Assembly: GCA_947504035.1 (NCBI GenBank)
Contig: CANNGA010000002.1
Span: 310,001 to 374,000 of the forward strand
Length of the DNA: 64,000 nucleotides
Direction: 5' to 3'
Source: an uncultured Flavobacteriaceae bacterium
GTDB taxonomy: Bacteria; Bacteroidota; Bacteroidia; Flavobacteriales; Flavobacteriaceae
In this document: positions 52,326-63,320 of the stretch, piece after piece
Layout: every line of letters begins with the position of its first letter
Position numbering within the stretch: position 1 is the first letter of the stretch
Notes under the pieces: model-generated
The model's input: only the letters and a program-made list of their open reading frames with translations
What the model was told of the DNA's origin: nothing
Databases searched by the model: none
Made by a program: the position numbers and the translations under genes

Positions 52326-55112
52326 ATGAACACTGAGATTTCAGACATTAATCCAAAGGAAAATATCATCATAAAAGGTGCTAAGTTGCACAATTTAAAA
52401 AACATCGATGTCGTCATCCCTAGAAACAAGCTTGTTGTTATAACAGGGCTTTCGGGATCCGGAAAATCAAGTTTGGCATTCGATACGCTTTATGCTGAAG
52501 GTCAAAGACGTTATGTAGAAAGTCTATCCAGTTATGCTAGGCAATTCTTAGGCCGTTTAAACAAGCCTAAAGTAGATTATATTAAAGGTATTGCCCCAGC
52601 CATAGCTATAGAACAAAAAGTAAACTCGACCAACCCACGCTCTACAGTAGGAACCACTACAGAGATATACGACTACTTAAAATTATTATTTGCCAGAATA
52701 GGAAAAACCTACTCTCCTATTTCAGGAAAAGAAGTCAAAAAAAATACAGTCACTGATGTTATTGAATACATAAAAACATTTCCTGAACGCGAAAAACTAC
52801 TCCTTCTTGCTCCTATTCATTTAGAAGAAGGACGCGCTATGGAAGATAAATTAAAGGTGTTACAACAGCAAGGTTATGCAAGAGTACAGCATAACGATAG
52901 CGTGTTACGAATAGATGAGTTGCCTTCTATTTCTAAAGAGGATACACTAATGCTTGTCGTAGATAGGATTATAACAAAAAACGAAGATGATTTTTTTAAC
53001 CGTCTAGCCGACGCGGTACAAACCGCATTTTTTGAAGGTAAAGGAGAATGTCTTATCGTGCAACTAAGCACTAATTCACAACAGCGTTTTAGCAATAAAT
53101 TTGAATTAGACCAAATGTCTTTTTTAGAACCTAACGTGCATCTATTTAGCTTTAATAATCCTTATGGCGCCTGTCCTAAATGTGAAGGTTATGGTGATAT
53201 TATAGGAATCGACGAAGATTTAGTGATCCCCAACACAGGGCTTTCTGTTTATGAAAATGCCATTTTCCCATGGCGAGGCGACAGCATGAGTTGGTATAAA
53301 GACCAGTTGGTTAACAATTCACATAAATTCGATTTCCCAATTCATAAACCTTACTTTGAGTTAACCGCTGCTCAAAAACAACTTGTTTGGGACGGTAATA
53401 CACATTTTGAAGGCTTAAACAGTTTCTTTGCAGAATTAGAAGCCAAAGCCTATAAAATTCAAAACCGCGTTATGCTCTCTCGCTACCGCGGAAAAACCAA
53501 ATGTAAAACATGCCAAGGGAAACGCTTGCGTCCAGAAGCTAATTATGTAAAAATCAACAATACAACCCTTACCGATTTGGTAGAGATGCCCATCGAAAAG
53601 CTGGTTGCCTTTTTTAGCGCTTTAAAATTAGATGTTCACGATACTAAAATTGCAACACGCTTATTATTAGAAATCAATAGTAGACTAGAATTTCTCACCA
53701 ATGTAGGCTTAAACTACCTAACATTAAACCGAAAATCGAACACCTTATCTGGAGGCGAAAGTCAACGCATCAACCTAGCAACATCACTTGGCAGTAGTCT
53801 TGTAGGTTCCATGTATATTTTAGATGAGCCCAGTATTGGATTGCACCCCAAAGACACAGAACGTCTTATAACAGTTTTAAAAGCATTACGCGATTTAGGA
53901 AACACAGTTATAGTAGTAGAGCATGATGAGGATATCATGAACGCCTCAGATACGATTATAGATATTGGTCCAGAAGCAGGTACTTTAGGAGGACATGTAG
54001 TTGCTACTGGCCCACTAAATGAGATTTTAAAATCTGAATCATTAACAGCGAAGTATCTCAATGAGACTTTAAAAATTGAAATTCCCAAAACGAGAAGAAC
54101 CTCTAAACATTATATTGATATTAAGGGAGCGCGCGAGAACAACCTTAAAAATATAGATGTACGGTTCCCTTTAGAGATGCTTACTGTAGTTACCGGTGTT
54201 TCTGGAAGTGGAAAAAGTACTCTGGTTAAAAAAATACTGTTTCCTGCGCTTCAAAAAAAGCTAACAGACTTTAGTGATAAAGCAGGGCAATTTTCTGAAT
54301 TAGAAGGTAACTTTGGTATTATAAAGCATATAGAATTTGTAGACCAAAACCCAATTGGACGCTCATCAAGATCTAATCCAGTGACTTACATAAAGGCCTA
54401 TGATGATATAAGAGCTCTATTTTCCAGACAAAAACTTAGTAAAATACGTAACTACCAAGCCAAACACTTTTCATTTAATGTAGATGGTGGGCGTTGTGAA
54501 ACCTGTAAAGGTGAAGGCGAAGTTACTATAGAAATGCAGTTTATGGCCGATGTGCATTTAGAATGCGACACCTGCAAAGGCAAGCGCTTTAAAAAAGAAG
54601 TGTTAGAAGTTATGTTTGGAGGCAAAACCATAGATGACATTTTAAGTCTTACTATAGATGATGCTATTGCGTTTTTTGAAGCTAACGAACAATTTAAAAT
54701 TAAAAATAAGCTTCAGCCTCTTCAGGATGTAGGATTAGGCTACGTTACTCTAGGGCAAAGTTCTTCAACGCTTTCTGGTGGTGAAGCCCAACGTATTAAG
54801 TTAGCATCCTTTTTAGGTAAAGGGAATACAAAGGATAAAGCCTTATTTATTTTTGATGAGCCAACTACGGGTTTACACTTTCACGACATTCAAAAGTTAT
54901 TAAAATCATTTACGGCGCTTCTAGAAAAAGGACATTCTATTATAGTTGTAGAGCATAATATTGAATTGATAAAATGTGCCGACTTTATTATAGATCTAGG
55001 CCCTGTTGGTGGAGAAAATGGTGGTAATCTAGTAGCTTGTGGTACCCCTGAAGATGTTATAAGTGTTTCTGCGTCTCAAATCGGTCCCTATTTAAAAGAA
55101 AAGCTAAACTAA
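52326..55112 (+). CDS. uvrA: excinuclease ABC subunit A
   Basis: The protein has 928 residues, full length. Two ABC ATPase units: Walker [19 protein letters not shown] and [17 protein letters not shown]; signatures [17 protein letters not shown] and [16 protein letters not shown]; Walker [13 protein letters not shown] and [12 protein letters not shown]. Zinc sites CPKCEG ... CKTCQGKR and CETCKGEG ... CDTCKGKRF are intact. It finds bulky DNA damage and loads UvrB in nucleotide excision repair. Confidence 0.97.
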   Translation: MNTEISDINPKENIIIKGAKLHNLKNIDVVIPRNKLVVITGLSGSGKSSLAFDTLYAEGQRRYVESLSSYARQFLGRLNKPKVDYIKGIAPAIAIEQKVNSTNPRSTVGTTTEIYDYLKLLFARIGKTYSPISGKEVKKNTVTDVIEYIKTFPEREKLLLLAPIHLEEGRAMEDKLKVLQQQGYARVQHNDSVLRIDELPSISKEDTLMLVVDRIITKNEDDFFNRLADAVQTAFFEGKGECLIVQLSTNSQQRFSNKFELDQMSFLEPNVHLFSFNNPYGACPKCEGYGDIIGIDEDLVIPNTGLSVYENAIFPWRGDSMSWYKDQLVNNSHKFDFPIHKPYFELTAAQKQLVWDGNTHFEGLNSFFAELEAKAYKIQNRVMLSRYRGKTKCKTCQGKRLRPEANYVKINNTTLTDLVEMPIEKLVAFFSALKLDVHDTKIATRLLLEINSRLEFLTNVGLNYLTLNRKSNTLSGGESQRINLATSLGSSLVGSMYILDEPSIGLHPKDTERLITVLKALRDLGNTVIVVEHDEDIMNASDTIIDIGPEAGTLGGHVVATGPLNEILKSESLTAKYLNETLKIEIPKTRRTSKHYIDIKGARENNLKNIDVRFPLEMLTVVTGVSGSGKSTLVKKILFPALQKKLTDFSDKAGQFSELEGNFGIIKHIEFVDQNPIGRSSRSNPVTYIKAYDDIRALFSRQKLSKIRNYQAKHFSFNVDGGRCETCKGEGEVTIEMQFMADVHLECDTCKGKRFKKEVLEVMFGGKTIDDILSLTIDDAIAFFEANEQFKIKNKLQPLQDVGLGYVTLGQSSSTLSGGEAQRIKLASFLGKGNTKDKALFIFDEPTTGLHFHDIQKLLKSFTALLEKGHSIIVVEHNIELIKCADFIIDLGPVGGENGGNLVACGTPEDVISVSASQIGPYLKEKLN

Positions 55113-55285
55113 CCATAAAACACTTGTTTTCAATAAATTAAAACATATCTACTTCTAATTACATAAGAATAACCGCTACAAAACACCTTCTAAAACACTG
55201 CTGTTATAAATTGTGGCACGCTGTTTGTAATTCATAAAGCATGAACCTGTATACTGAAGTTTATCAGTATCTAAAATTTACTATT

Positions 55286-56350
55286 ATGAAGAAGGTGATA
55301 TTTTTTATAGCAAGTCTACTACTTGCAACGACATATACGAACGCGAAGACTGTTTATAGCGGTTACAATAACTCTTTTATATTTGTTGAAAACGGCATTG
55401 AATTCTCTGTGTTTAAAGATGGACAATTCGACTTTAACATTTTAAGAAACAACGCAAACTTAAACGTTGGTATCCATACAAGAAATGTTAATATTAGTTT
55501 CAATTCGGGTTACGATTATAATTCTTTTGTACAGTATGATGAGTATGGTGCAATCATTCAAATTGAAAACATTCCTATATTTTATGATTACTATGGTCGT
55601 ATTACCAGGGCTGGAAACGTAGCGATACATTATAACAACTTCGGACTTATAAACCGTGTTGGTGGTCTGTACGTACACTATAACAGATATAATAGATTCT
55701 CTCATTATACAGGTTATATTAACAGGTATAACAGATCTTATGTGCATAGACCATGGCACCGTTATTACAGTGTTCCAGCACGTGACTATTGTGTTGTATA
55801 CAACAGGCCTTACAGACGTTATTACACACCTGTTAGATATGATTACCGTAGGCCTTATTACAATAACCGTAGACCTGTTACCGCTATTGCGAGCAGAAGA
55901 GGAACTGTTATTCACAGGAATAAAAACTATGCTACAGTTAACAGAGGTAGAAGCTATAGATCTAATGCTAACAAAACCTATAGCAGACGTGTAGTAACAC
56001 CACAACGTAGCAAGTCGTACAAAAGTACCACAAGAAGACCTATTGCAAATTCGAACGTTACAAAAACAAGACGTACAAGCGCACCAGTAGTAAGACGTAG
56101 TGCGTCTACAAATAACAATCGCTCTCAAAATAGAGTCTCTAGTCAGAACACTAGAAAACAGGTCGTATCAAGACGTACAACACAAACCCCTAGAGGAGCG
56201 GTTGTGAATAGAACAACGCGTAAAACGACTGTAAAAAGAGCGCCTAGCACTACACGAACATATAGTAGAAATACTACCAGTAGAGCTACTCAAAACAAAA
56301 ACTATTCACGAAGTAGAGCCATAGCATCTACTTCTGGAAGACGAAGATAA
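55286..56350 (+). CDS. secreted, very basic Tyr/Arg/Asn-rich protein
   Basis: The frame opens at 55241, but ATG 55286 begins a good signal peptide (KKVIFFIASLLLATTYTNA); 354 residues. The middle has Tyr/Asn/Arg-rich strands (NIPIFYDYYGRITRAGNVAI, HYNNFGLINRVGGLYVHYNR), then a long Arg/Ser/Thr-rich low-complexity tail without acidic residues. The first part resembles short flavobacterial secreted proteins of unknown function; the tail could bind DNA or polyanionic polysaccharide. A hairpin terminator follows. Confidence 0.75.
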   Translation: MKKVIFFIASLLLATTYTNAKTVYSGYNNSFIFVENGIEFSVFKDGQFDFNILRNNANLNVGIHTRNVNISFNSGYDYNSFVQYDEYGAIIQIENIPIFYDYYGRITRAGNVAIHYNNFGLINRVGGLYVHYNRYNRFSHYTGYINRYNRSYVHRPWHRYYSVPARDYCVVYNRPYRRYYTPVRYDYRRPYYNNRRPVTAIASRRGTVIHRNKNYATVNRGRSYRSNANKTYSRRVVTPQRSKSYKSTTRRPIANSNVTKTRRTSAPVVRRSASTNNNRSQNRVSSQNTRKQVVSRRTTQTPRGAVVNRTTRKTTVKRAPSTTRTYSRNTTSRATQNKNYSRSRAIASTSGRRR

Positions 56351-56370
56351 TAATTTGGTTAGTTAGTTGT

Positions 56371-56420
56371 AAACCCCCGCAATCTGCTTATTCTCAAAGC
56401 AACATTGTGGGGGTTTCTTG
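56371..56420 (+). terminator. terminator after the basic protein gene
   Basis: AAACCCCCGCAAT pairs imperfectly with ATTGTGGGGGTTT, and TTTCTTG follows. The rest of the gene-free interval 56351-56654 shows no other element. Confidence 0.75.
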
Positions 56421-56654
56421 TTGTTTTAAATAACTCCAATTAAAGACTGTTTATCTCAAATCATGTGTTAGAAATACGATGACGTTTCACAAATATTACA
56501 CCTTTTAACCTAATCTTAGTAGCCAGCCTTATAATAACATCTAAAAAATATAAGCATTCCTTCTGTTTAGATGCATTGTCATGGCGCAGCACTATATAAC
56601 CCCTTAAAACAATGTCTAATTATAGAGATATACCTCCCTCCTTACCTTAACCTG

Positions 56655-58118
56655 CTATTGCTTTTTAACCAGGTACTTTTTAAAAACACCATTTATATCT
56701 TCAGATAACTTAAACCTGTAAACAGCAAATAGAAATACACCAGTAATAACAAGAGACTTTAACCCAATATTAATAATGGGATAGAATTTAAAATCCCAAA
56801 AATAAGTTCCTAAGGCCATAATAACTAAAAGGATACCTACCCTTAGGGTGTTATGCGTAAAAGGTATTATTTTAAAGGCTTTATAAACAAAAAACAGCTT
56901 TGTACTGTTATAGAGAAATACAGCAATAAAAGTCGCTAGTGCTGCCCCGTTTATTCCGTAAATAGGAATTAACCATACATTTAGAGCCACCATTAAAAAT
57001 GCTAAAAGTACCCCTAAAATCAATACAACTCTGTAATAATCGCTGTTGAATAATATCGCATTGTTACTCCCTAATAAAGAATCGTATAACTTAGACACAC
57101 TAATTAACAACATTACGTAGAGTCCCATACTGTAATCTGTAGCAAGAAAACGATACAGCTCATTAATATTAGATACAATTAACAAGAACACCAACCCCCC
57201 TACAATAAATAAATTTAAAGAACTGCGTTTATACAAGTCTGCTAGCTCTATCATATTATCCTCATTTAAGTATTTAGCAGTAATTGGCATTAGTATTTGA
57301 TGCATAGCACGTTGTGGCACGGCGATTACGGTCGCTATAAAAATAGCAACATTATAGTAGGCGATATTTTTTATAGGAATATATTTTCCTAACATCATTT
57401 TATCTACATCTAAAAGCATTGTTGCTATAGATCCTGCTATAATAATTAGAGATGAATATTTTAAAATTGCTCCAATATTAGAAGGCGTTTTAAAAGTGAG
57501 GATTGGTAATTTTAAATAAAAAGCACACCCCATCATGACTAATGTACGCACAACATACACAAGCACTAAGCCTATCATAAAATGTATCAAGTCAATGCAT
57601 CCCAGATAGAGTAACACCAATAATAACATGGTGCCTACTCTATGAAACACTTCTTTCATGAAATTACCAAAAACAGTTTGCATTTGAACTTTTACCCAGG
57701 CATAAAACACTTCAAAATACGCCAAGGCTATCGCTGTTATAATGATATGCCATATGTAATGGTATATCATCTCATTTTCTGTAGATAAAAACGAAGCAAT
57801 ACTATTGTAACTCAGATACGTTAAACCGCATACAGGAATAATGAGCACTAGGGGCAAGAATAGCATTAGTGTTAAAAAACTATGCAACCCCTGTCTTGTT
57901 TTAAATGAAGAGTAAAATTTTACAATGGTATTATGTACTCCAAAAGCCATTAAAGGCATCATTACGTAAGCCGAAGATAAAATAAAACCAACCATGCCAT
58001 AATAGGCATCACTCATAAAATTAGTGTACAAAAACAGCGTGTTTACAGCCCCTATAAAGAATCCAGCATAGGTTGAAATGATATTCTTTAAGGATTGTGA
58101 GGCAACGATTCCCATCAT
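56655..58118 (-). CDS. polysaccharide flippase (Wzx/MATE-like)
   Basis: The protein has 487 residues with about 12-14 membrane segments and the VLLDVDKMMLGKYIPIKNIAYYN loop typical of the PST/MviN-like exporter group. It flips lipid-linked glycan across the inner membrane. Its ATG overlaps the glycosyltransferase stop by 4 bp, so it is coupled. It could serve the polysaccharide locus at 28-44 kb. Confidence 0.9.
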   Translation of the reverse strand: MMGIVASQSLKNIISTYAGFFIGAVNTLFLYTNFMSDAYYGMVGFILSSAYVMMPLMAFGVHNTIVKFYSSFKTRQGLHSFLTLMLFLPLVLIIPVCGLTYLSYNSIASFLSTENEMIYHYIWHIIITAIALAYFEVFYAWVKVQMQTVFGNFMKEVFHRVGTMLLLVLLYLGCIDLIHFMIGLVLVYVVRTLVMMGCAFYLKLPILTFKTPSNIGAILKYSSLIIIAGSIATMLLDVDKMMLGKYIPIKNIAYYNVAIFIATVIAVPQRAMHQILMPITAKYLNEDNMIELADLYKRSSLNLFIVGGLVFLLIVSNINELYRFLATDYSMGLYVMLLISVSKLYDSLLGSNNAILFNSDYYRVVLILGVLLAFLMVALNVWLIPIYGINGAALATFIAVFLYNSTKLFFVYKAFKIIPFTHNTLRVGILLVIMALGTYFWDFKFYPIINIGLKSLVITGVFLFAVYRFKLSEDINGVFKKYLVKKQ

Positions 58119-59413
58119 ACAAGTTGCGATAAAGTCTTAGTAAGCTGTTTTCTATGGTATTTTTGCAAATCTAATGGCTGTACATTTAATTCTCCCTTAG
58201 CATATGCGGTATAATGTTCAAAAATAATCTTTTTTAAAGCGTGTTTATCCAAATAACTAAAATAATTTCCGGTCTGGGTTGCTTTAAGTATTTGTGCGAC
58301 ATCCGACCCTTCAGGGCCTAACGCTACAATGGGACGGCCAGACACCATGTATTCAAAAAGTTTCCCTGGGATAATACAACGCGTATCTTTAGAATCAATT
58401 TCTATTAAAAGTAGTAATTGTGACTTTTTTTGAAAATTAATAGCTTCTTTATGAGACACATACCCCACTTTATTTAAATAAGGTGTTAAGTTGTGTTTTT
58501 CCAAAGACACCAACACATCTTCACTAACAAACCCCACTAAATTCAGTTGAAAGTCATCTTTAAACCCGCTATGTTCTAAAGTTAAATCAGATAATGCTTC
58601 CCATAGCAACTCTGGGTTTCTTTTAGATAATAATGATCCAATATGTGCTATTGTGAATGCCTTGTCTAGAGTAAATGGCGCAACAGTCTCATCATCAAAA
58701 CCATTTGTAATAACATGTATGGGTTTAGTTGTAATGCTTTCAAACTCAAATTTAGTAACTGCAGAAGTTACAATAACAGTGTCAGCCGTACATAGCACTT
58801 CTTTTTCATAGGCTTTATGTTTTTTTTGGGACGCTGCTGTTAACTTCAATTGTTTATGATAACCAATGGTTGTCCACGGATCTCTAAAATCTGCCAGCCA
58901 TTTTATAGTAATCTTTTGCTTTAAATTAAGTCCTATAAGATGCAAGCTATGAGGAGGTCCTGTTGTTATTACTGTCTTTATCTTGTGTTTTGGAATGTAC
59001 TCTAAAAGAAATTTTGTTACAGGTTTTACCCAACCCATACGTGCATCGGGAATAAAAAAATTCCCTCTAACAAATAGCATTAATTGTTCGACAAAAGACT
59101 GTTTTTGTGCCGTACTAATAACCCCTTTACTAATGGTAGCCGTCTTTTTTTTAGAAAATAGTTTAGCTATTTTATAAGGTTCTTTAATAGGAATTTTTAA
59201 TACAGTAACGCCTTTAGGAACTTCTGCTGTTAGTGATAGATCTGTTAAAGGGTACGTTGCGTTATCTGGCACTACAACTATAGGCTCTATACCAAATTGC
59301 GGTAAATATTTTATAAATTTAAGCCATCGTTGCACACCTGGCCCTCCTGCTGGAGGCCAATAATAGGCGACTATAAGTACTTTTTTAGGCACGTTTTGTT
59401 TTCTTAAACTCAT
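58115..59413 (-). CDS. glycosyltransferase (GT-B, family 4-like)
   Basis: The protein has 432 residues. VLIVAYYWPPAGGPGVQRWL at the start, WLADFRDPWTTIGYHKQL, TIAHIGSLLSKRNPELLWEAL and the donor-side GKLFEYMVSGRPIVALGPEG fit GT-B enzymes of surface glycan assembly. Its start lies within the last 29 bp of the YfhO gene, and its end overlaps the flippase start. Confidence 0.9.
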   Translation of the reverse strand: MSLRKQNVPKKVLIVAYYWPPAGGPGVQRWLKFIKYLPQFGIEPIVVVPDNATYPLTDLSLTAEVPKGVTVLKIPIKEPYKIAKLFSKKKTATISKGVISTAQKQSFVEQLMLFVRGNFFIPDARMGWVKPVTKFLLEYIPKHKIKTVITTGPPHSLHLIGLNLKQKITIKWLADFRDPWTTIGYHKQLKLTAASQKKHKAYEKEVLCTADTVIVTSAVTKFEFESITTKPIHVITNGFDDETVAPFTLDKAFTIAHIGSLLSKRNPELLWEALSDLTLEHSGFKDDFQLNLVGFVSEDVLVSLEKHNLTPYLNKVGYVSHKEAINFQKKSQLLLLIEIDSKDTRCIIPGKLFEYMVSGRPIVALGPEGSDVAQILKATQTGNYFSYLDKHALKKIIFEHYTAYAKGELNVQPLDLQKYHRKQLTKTLSQLV

Positions 59414-61802
59414 AAAACAACCCTCCTAGCAACAGAACAGCTAGCACCACAGTACTTCCTAAAGCAATAGTACTTCCTGTTTTAACCACTTGGGGCTCAA
59501 ATTTAAACTCTATGGTGTGTTTGCCTGCCGTAAGCGCCATACCTCGTAATAGATAGTTAACACGTCTAAATGGGGTTGCTACGCCGTCAACATAAGCCGT
59601 CCAGCCATGCGGATAATACACCTCTGAGAAAACGGCAAACCCAGAGTTTACATTTTCAGCCTCGTATTTTATATAATTAGGGGTGTATACTACAGCTTTA
59701 ATACGTGCTAAACTATCTGTTTTAAACCGTTTTGTAATCTTGTCTTCAATATCATGCTTAATAGCGATACGCTTTGTGTCTAAACTGTCAAGACGCTTAA
59801 TTTCGTCGTTAGCAGAAGCTACAGATTCTAAAGTGTTTACAAACCAAGCATTACCATTAGCTGCATCATTTGTATAAGGAAACAGGCTCCCTTTATCATC
59901 TTTTGCTATAATATATTTTGCATTTAGCATGTTAAGGACATTAGGATTATTTTTAGACACATACCAATCGAAAATCTCGCGATAACGTTTTAATTCTGCA
60001 GCGTTATAACCATTTAGCGAATTGTGGAAATAAGAAGGTTTTGAAGGGCCAGACACTAAATCGAATACTCTAAAATGTGTTGTGTCTTTTAAAATAAATT
60101 GATCTACAGCATTTGCTGTAAAAGGTCTATTCATTTTACGTGCTGCGACAAAATCACTTTCGTTAACATAGCGTCTATTTACACCTATTAAATCGAATAA
60201 CACCAAAACTGTAAAGGCAATAATTACAGCACCAGCCTTAAGCTTTTGTTTTAAGTAAGCATAGATAAGCCCAGCCGACAACAGCACTAAGCAAAGTGTT
60301 CGAATGGTATCTGATGTGAAAACAGATTTTCGATCTGCCTTTATTGCTCTAATAAAATCATTTCCTAAAGCTTGGGCATAATGCCCATCATTAACGCCTA
60401 CGAAATCAAACAAGCTACTCCCTAACATTAAAAACACCACTGCTAAACCAGCAGTAATTCCCGTAGTATATTTTAACGCCCTTAATTTTGTATTGGTCGT
60501 ATAGTTTTCATTAAATAATTTCACCAATCCAAAAACACCAAGCACAGGGATACACAACTCCAGCAGCACTTGAATAGAAGTAACAGCTCGAAACTTGTTA
60601 TATAAAGGCACGTAGTCAATAAAAAAATTAGTCAAAAAACTAAGATTCTTACCATATGACAATAATAAGGGCATCACAATACCGCCTATAAGCCACCATT
60701 TTAAACGTCCTCTTACCAAAAACAAAGCAAAAACAAATAAAAACAACACTACTGCTCCTACATAAGCTGGTGCCTCAACAATAGGTTGCTGCCCCCAATA
60801 CAAGGGCGCATGCTCTGCTTTATCTAGGGCTTGTGTATGAGAGGCTCCTAATTTACGCACAGCCTCATAAACCTTAGAGTCTTTACCCAGTTTTTCGGCA
60901 TTTCCACCTCCCATGAAACGCGGAATAAATAAATTAAAGGTCTCCGCAAATCCATAGCTAAACTGTGTGATGTAATCCTTATCTAATCCCGATGTTACTG
61001 GTTTTGGAGAGCCATCTGGGTGTATTGTAAGTTCACTTTTACCTCTCGTACTATACTTAACATATTCTTTAGTTGCCAGAACATTTGTAGCATTAAGTCC
61101 AATAGCTAAAACTACAGCACCTACAAGAATACCTATGGATTTAAAAAAATGCGGTAATAGTTGCTTACGGTAAGCATCGATTAAATATACCACGCCTAAT
61201 ACCACTACAAGTAATAGTAAATAATAGGTCATTTGAAAATGATTGGCAACCAATTCTAAACCCATGGCTACTGCTGTAACTAAAAAACCAAGACTGTAAC
61301 GTTTTTGAAAAACAAGTAAAATACCACTCAATACTAAGGGCATATAAGCAATAGCATGTGCTTTACTATTATGGCCTACACCTAAAATAATGATTAAATA
61401 TGTTGAAAATCCAAATGCCAAAGCTCCTAAACCAGCCAATTTAAAATCAACGCGTAAGACTAATAGTAAAATATAAAAGCTTAACAAATACAAAAACAAA
61501 TAGTCGGCTGGTCTTGGTAAAAACCGCAGCATATGATCTAACTTTTTGATATAATTGTGCGGGTATCTAGCGCCTAATTGATAGGTTGGCATACCTCCAA
61601 AAGCACTGTTAGTCCAATACGTTTCCGTTCCTGTCTTCGCTTTAAAATCCTTTTGCTGCTTAGACATACCAATATACTGTACAATATCGCTTTGGTATAT
61701 TTGTTTGCCTTGTAGAACAGGGTTAAAATTAATTAGAGATACCAATACAAATCCTACTATAACGAGAAGATGTATGAGTGCTTTTTTAAATAATTGTTGC
61801 AT
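59385..61802 (-). CDS. YfhO-family membrane protein
   Basis: The protein has 805 residues. An N-terminal membrane domain with about 12 segments (GFGFSTYLIIILGVGHNSKAH region) has FGGMPTYQLGARYPHN, typical of YfhO. A soluble periplasmic part (EVYYPHGWTAYVDGVATPFR) and a last membrane segment follow. YfhO proteins are GT-C-like and have been linked to glycosylation of lipoteichoic acid or lipids in other bacteria. Its flippase and glycosyltransferase neighbours fit glycan assembly. Confidence 0.9.
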   Translation of the reverse strand: MQQLFKKALIHLLVIVGFVLVSLINFNPVLQGKQIYQSDIVQYIGMSKQQKDFKAKTGTETYWTNSAFGGMPTYQLGARYPHNYIKKLDHMLRFLPRPADYLFLYLLSFYILLLVLRVDFKLAGLGALAFGFSTYLIIILGVGHNSKAHAIAYMPLVLSGILLVFQKRYSLGFLVTAVAMGLELVANHFQMTYYLLLLVVVLGVVYLIDAYRKQLLPHFFKSIGILVGAVVLAIGLNATNVLATKEYVKYSTRGKSELTIHPDGSPKPVTSGLDKDYITQFSYGFAETFNLFIPRFMGGGNAEKLGKDSKVYEAVRKLGASHTQALDKAEHAPLYWGQQPIVEAPAYVGAVVLFLFVFALFLVRGRLKWWLIGGIVMPLLLSYGKNLSFLTNFFIDYVPLYNKFRAVTSIQVLLELCIPVLGVFGLVKLFNENYTTNTKLRALKYTTGITAGLAVVFLMLGSSLFDFVGVNDGHYAQALGNDFIRAIKADRKSVFTSDTIRTLCLVLLSAGLIYAYLKQKLKAGAVIIAFTVLVLFDLIGVNRRYVNESDFVAARKMNRPFTANAVDQFILKDTTHFRVFDLVSGPSKPSYFHNSLNGYNAAELKRYREIFDWYVSKNNPNVLNMLNAKYIIAKDDKGSLFPYTNDAANGNAWFVNTLESVASANDEIKRLDSLDTKRIAIKHDIEDKITKRFKTDSLARIKAVVYTPNYIKYEAENVNSGFAVFSEVYYPHGWTAYVDGVATPFRRVNYLLRGMALTAGKHTIEFKFEPQVVKTGSTIALGSTVVLAVLLLGGLFYEFKKTKRA

Positions 61803-61832
61803 GAAAAAAAATTAAAACGCTAAGGGATGAAA

Positions 61833-62105
61833 TTAGTCAATTTCTTCGAAATCCACGTAATCACCCACGTTATTATTTGATTGTTTACGTTTAGGGACTT
61901 TATCTATAGAAACTTCCCCTTCTTGTTTTGAAGGCCGCTGCTGCTGTCTATTAAAGTGTTGCCCAAATTTTTGTTCTGCTTTTTTAGCGACAAACTTTAG
62001 TAATAACGGCGCAAATAAGCGCGATAGGATTTTCAACCCAAAATAAACCAATAAAATGATAAGTACCATTTTAACTAAACCCAAAACTGAGGCTTGTTGT
62101 AGCAT
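61833..62105 (-). CDS. DUF4834 family small membrane protein
   Basis: The frame opens at 62141, but ATG 62105 (MLQQASVLGLVKMVLIILLV) matches the family start; 90 residues. One membrane helix (about 9-35), then a basic region and an acidic end (VGDYVDFEEID). The family is found in Bacteroidota, often beside YfhO genes; function unknown. Confidence 0.85.
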   Translation of the reverse strand: MLQQASVLGLVKMVLIILLVYFGLKILSRLFAPLLLKFVAKKAEQKFGQHFNRQQQRPSKQEGEVSIDKVPKRKQSNNNVGDYVDFEEID

Positions 62106-62249
62106 AACTTTAAATTTGGGTAAAAATACAATTCTAAACATTTAAAAAACGTTCAAAAAACATAAAAAAACGATAAAATATCTATATTTGAATGCAATGA
62201 ACTCATGTAATTAGAGAAAATTAAATCTATAGTGTCCTAAATCATTCTT

Positions 62250-63302
62250 ATGAATATCTTAAAAACTTCATTTACAATACTATCGCTGGCCGTTTTTAAT
62301 TTTACGTTTGCTCAGTATACAGACGTGATTAATTCAAACAGGCCTGGTGTGTCCCGAAGCGCATTTTCGGTAGGTACAAAAGTGCTACAGTTTGAACTTG
62401 GACCTTACTTTGTTAAGGAGAAACGCACACCTGCCCCACAAAACGAAGTTTCTGGTTTTGGAGCTGATTTTGCAATTCGCTACGGGTTATTTCTCGAGCA
62501 ATTAGAAATCAATATTGAAGGCGGCTATCAAAACGACACGCAAACCAACATCTCGTCGTTTACAACCGAAGAAAAGCGTTCTAATTTTAGGTTTTTAGCC
62601 TTTGGTGCCAAATATTTAATATTCGATCCTTATAAAAAGGCAGCTGATGAAAAGCCAAACTTATACAGTTGGAAAGCCAATCATGCTTTTCGATGGAAAT
62701 CACTTATACCTGCCGTATCTGTATACCTTGGCGCTAATTATGATACTAAAGATAATCCGTTTACGGCCGCAGGTATAGAAGGAATTAGCCCTAAGTTAAT
62801 CGTCGCTACGCAACACAATTTTAACGGAGGTTGGGTATTTGTAATGAATCTTATAAAAGATAGAATTGGTACCGATCAATCTGACTTCTCGTACATATTA
62901 ACACTAACCCATTCGTTTAATCCGCAATGGGTTATTTTTGGAGAAACTCAAGGGATTAAAAGCGATTTTGTTGCCGATAACCTTATACGATTTGGAGGGG
63001 CCTACTTATGGGACAAGAATCTTCAATTAGATACCGCTGTAACCTTTAACACTAAAGACACACCGTCTGTATTAAACCTTACCTTTGGAGCCTCTTATAG
63101 GTTAGATTTCCATAAAGACAAAGAAATAAAACCCGAAGAGATTGACAATGGAAACTCTGCTAAAGACGAGAAGAAACGAAAAGATAGAGAAGATAATCCT
63201 AAAAGCAAAAAACGCAAGAAACGTAAAAAAGATGATGATGCTACTGAAGAAGATAAAACCCCTAAAAAGCAACAACGCGAAGATGAAGATTTTGACAATT
63301 AA
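62250..63302 (+). CDS. outer-membrane transporter-like beta-barrel protein (MetA-pathway type)
   Basis: The protein has 350 residues. A signal peptide ends FTFAQ. VINSNRPGVSRSAFSVGTK and repeated aromatic strands fit Phenol_MetA_deg-type beta-barrels. The C-terminal 60 residues are a Lys/Asp/Glu-rich low-complexity tail, not part of a barrel. A -7-like TATATTTG lies at 62183-62190. Confidence 0.8.
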   Translation: MNILKTSFTILSLAVFNFTFAQYTDVINSNRPGVSRSAFSVGTKVLQFELGPYFVKEKRTPAPQNEVSGFGADFAIRYGLFLEQLEINIEGGYQNDTQTNISSFTTEEKRSNFRFLAFGAKYLIFDPYKKAADEKPNLYSWKANHAFRWKSLIPAVSVYLGANYDTKDNPFTAAGIEGISPKLIVATQHNFNGGWVFVMNLIKDRIGTDQSDFSYILTLTHSFNPQWVIFGETQGIKSDFVADNLIRFGGAYLWDKNLQLDTAVTFNTKDTPSVLNLTFGASYRLDFHKDKEIKPEEIDNGNSAKDEKKRKDREDNPKSKKRKKRKKDDDATEEDKTPKKQQREDEDFDN

Positions 63303-63320
63303 TAGCGCTTACTGTAATTT

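Noticed and set aside
55460-56128. Long minus-strand frame opposite the basic secreted protein
   Set aside because: It is antisense to an Arg-rich gene with a clear signal peptide; its own reading is Ile/Val/Ser/Cys-rich with no domain.
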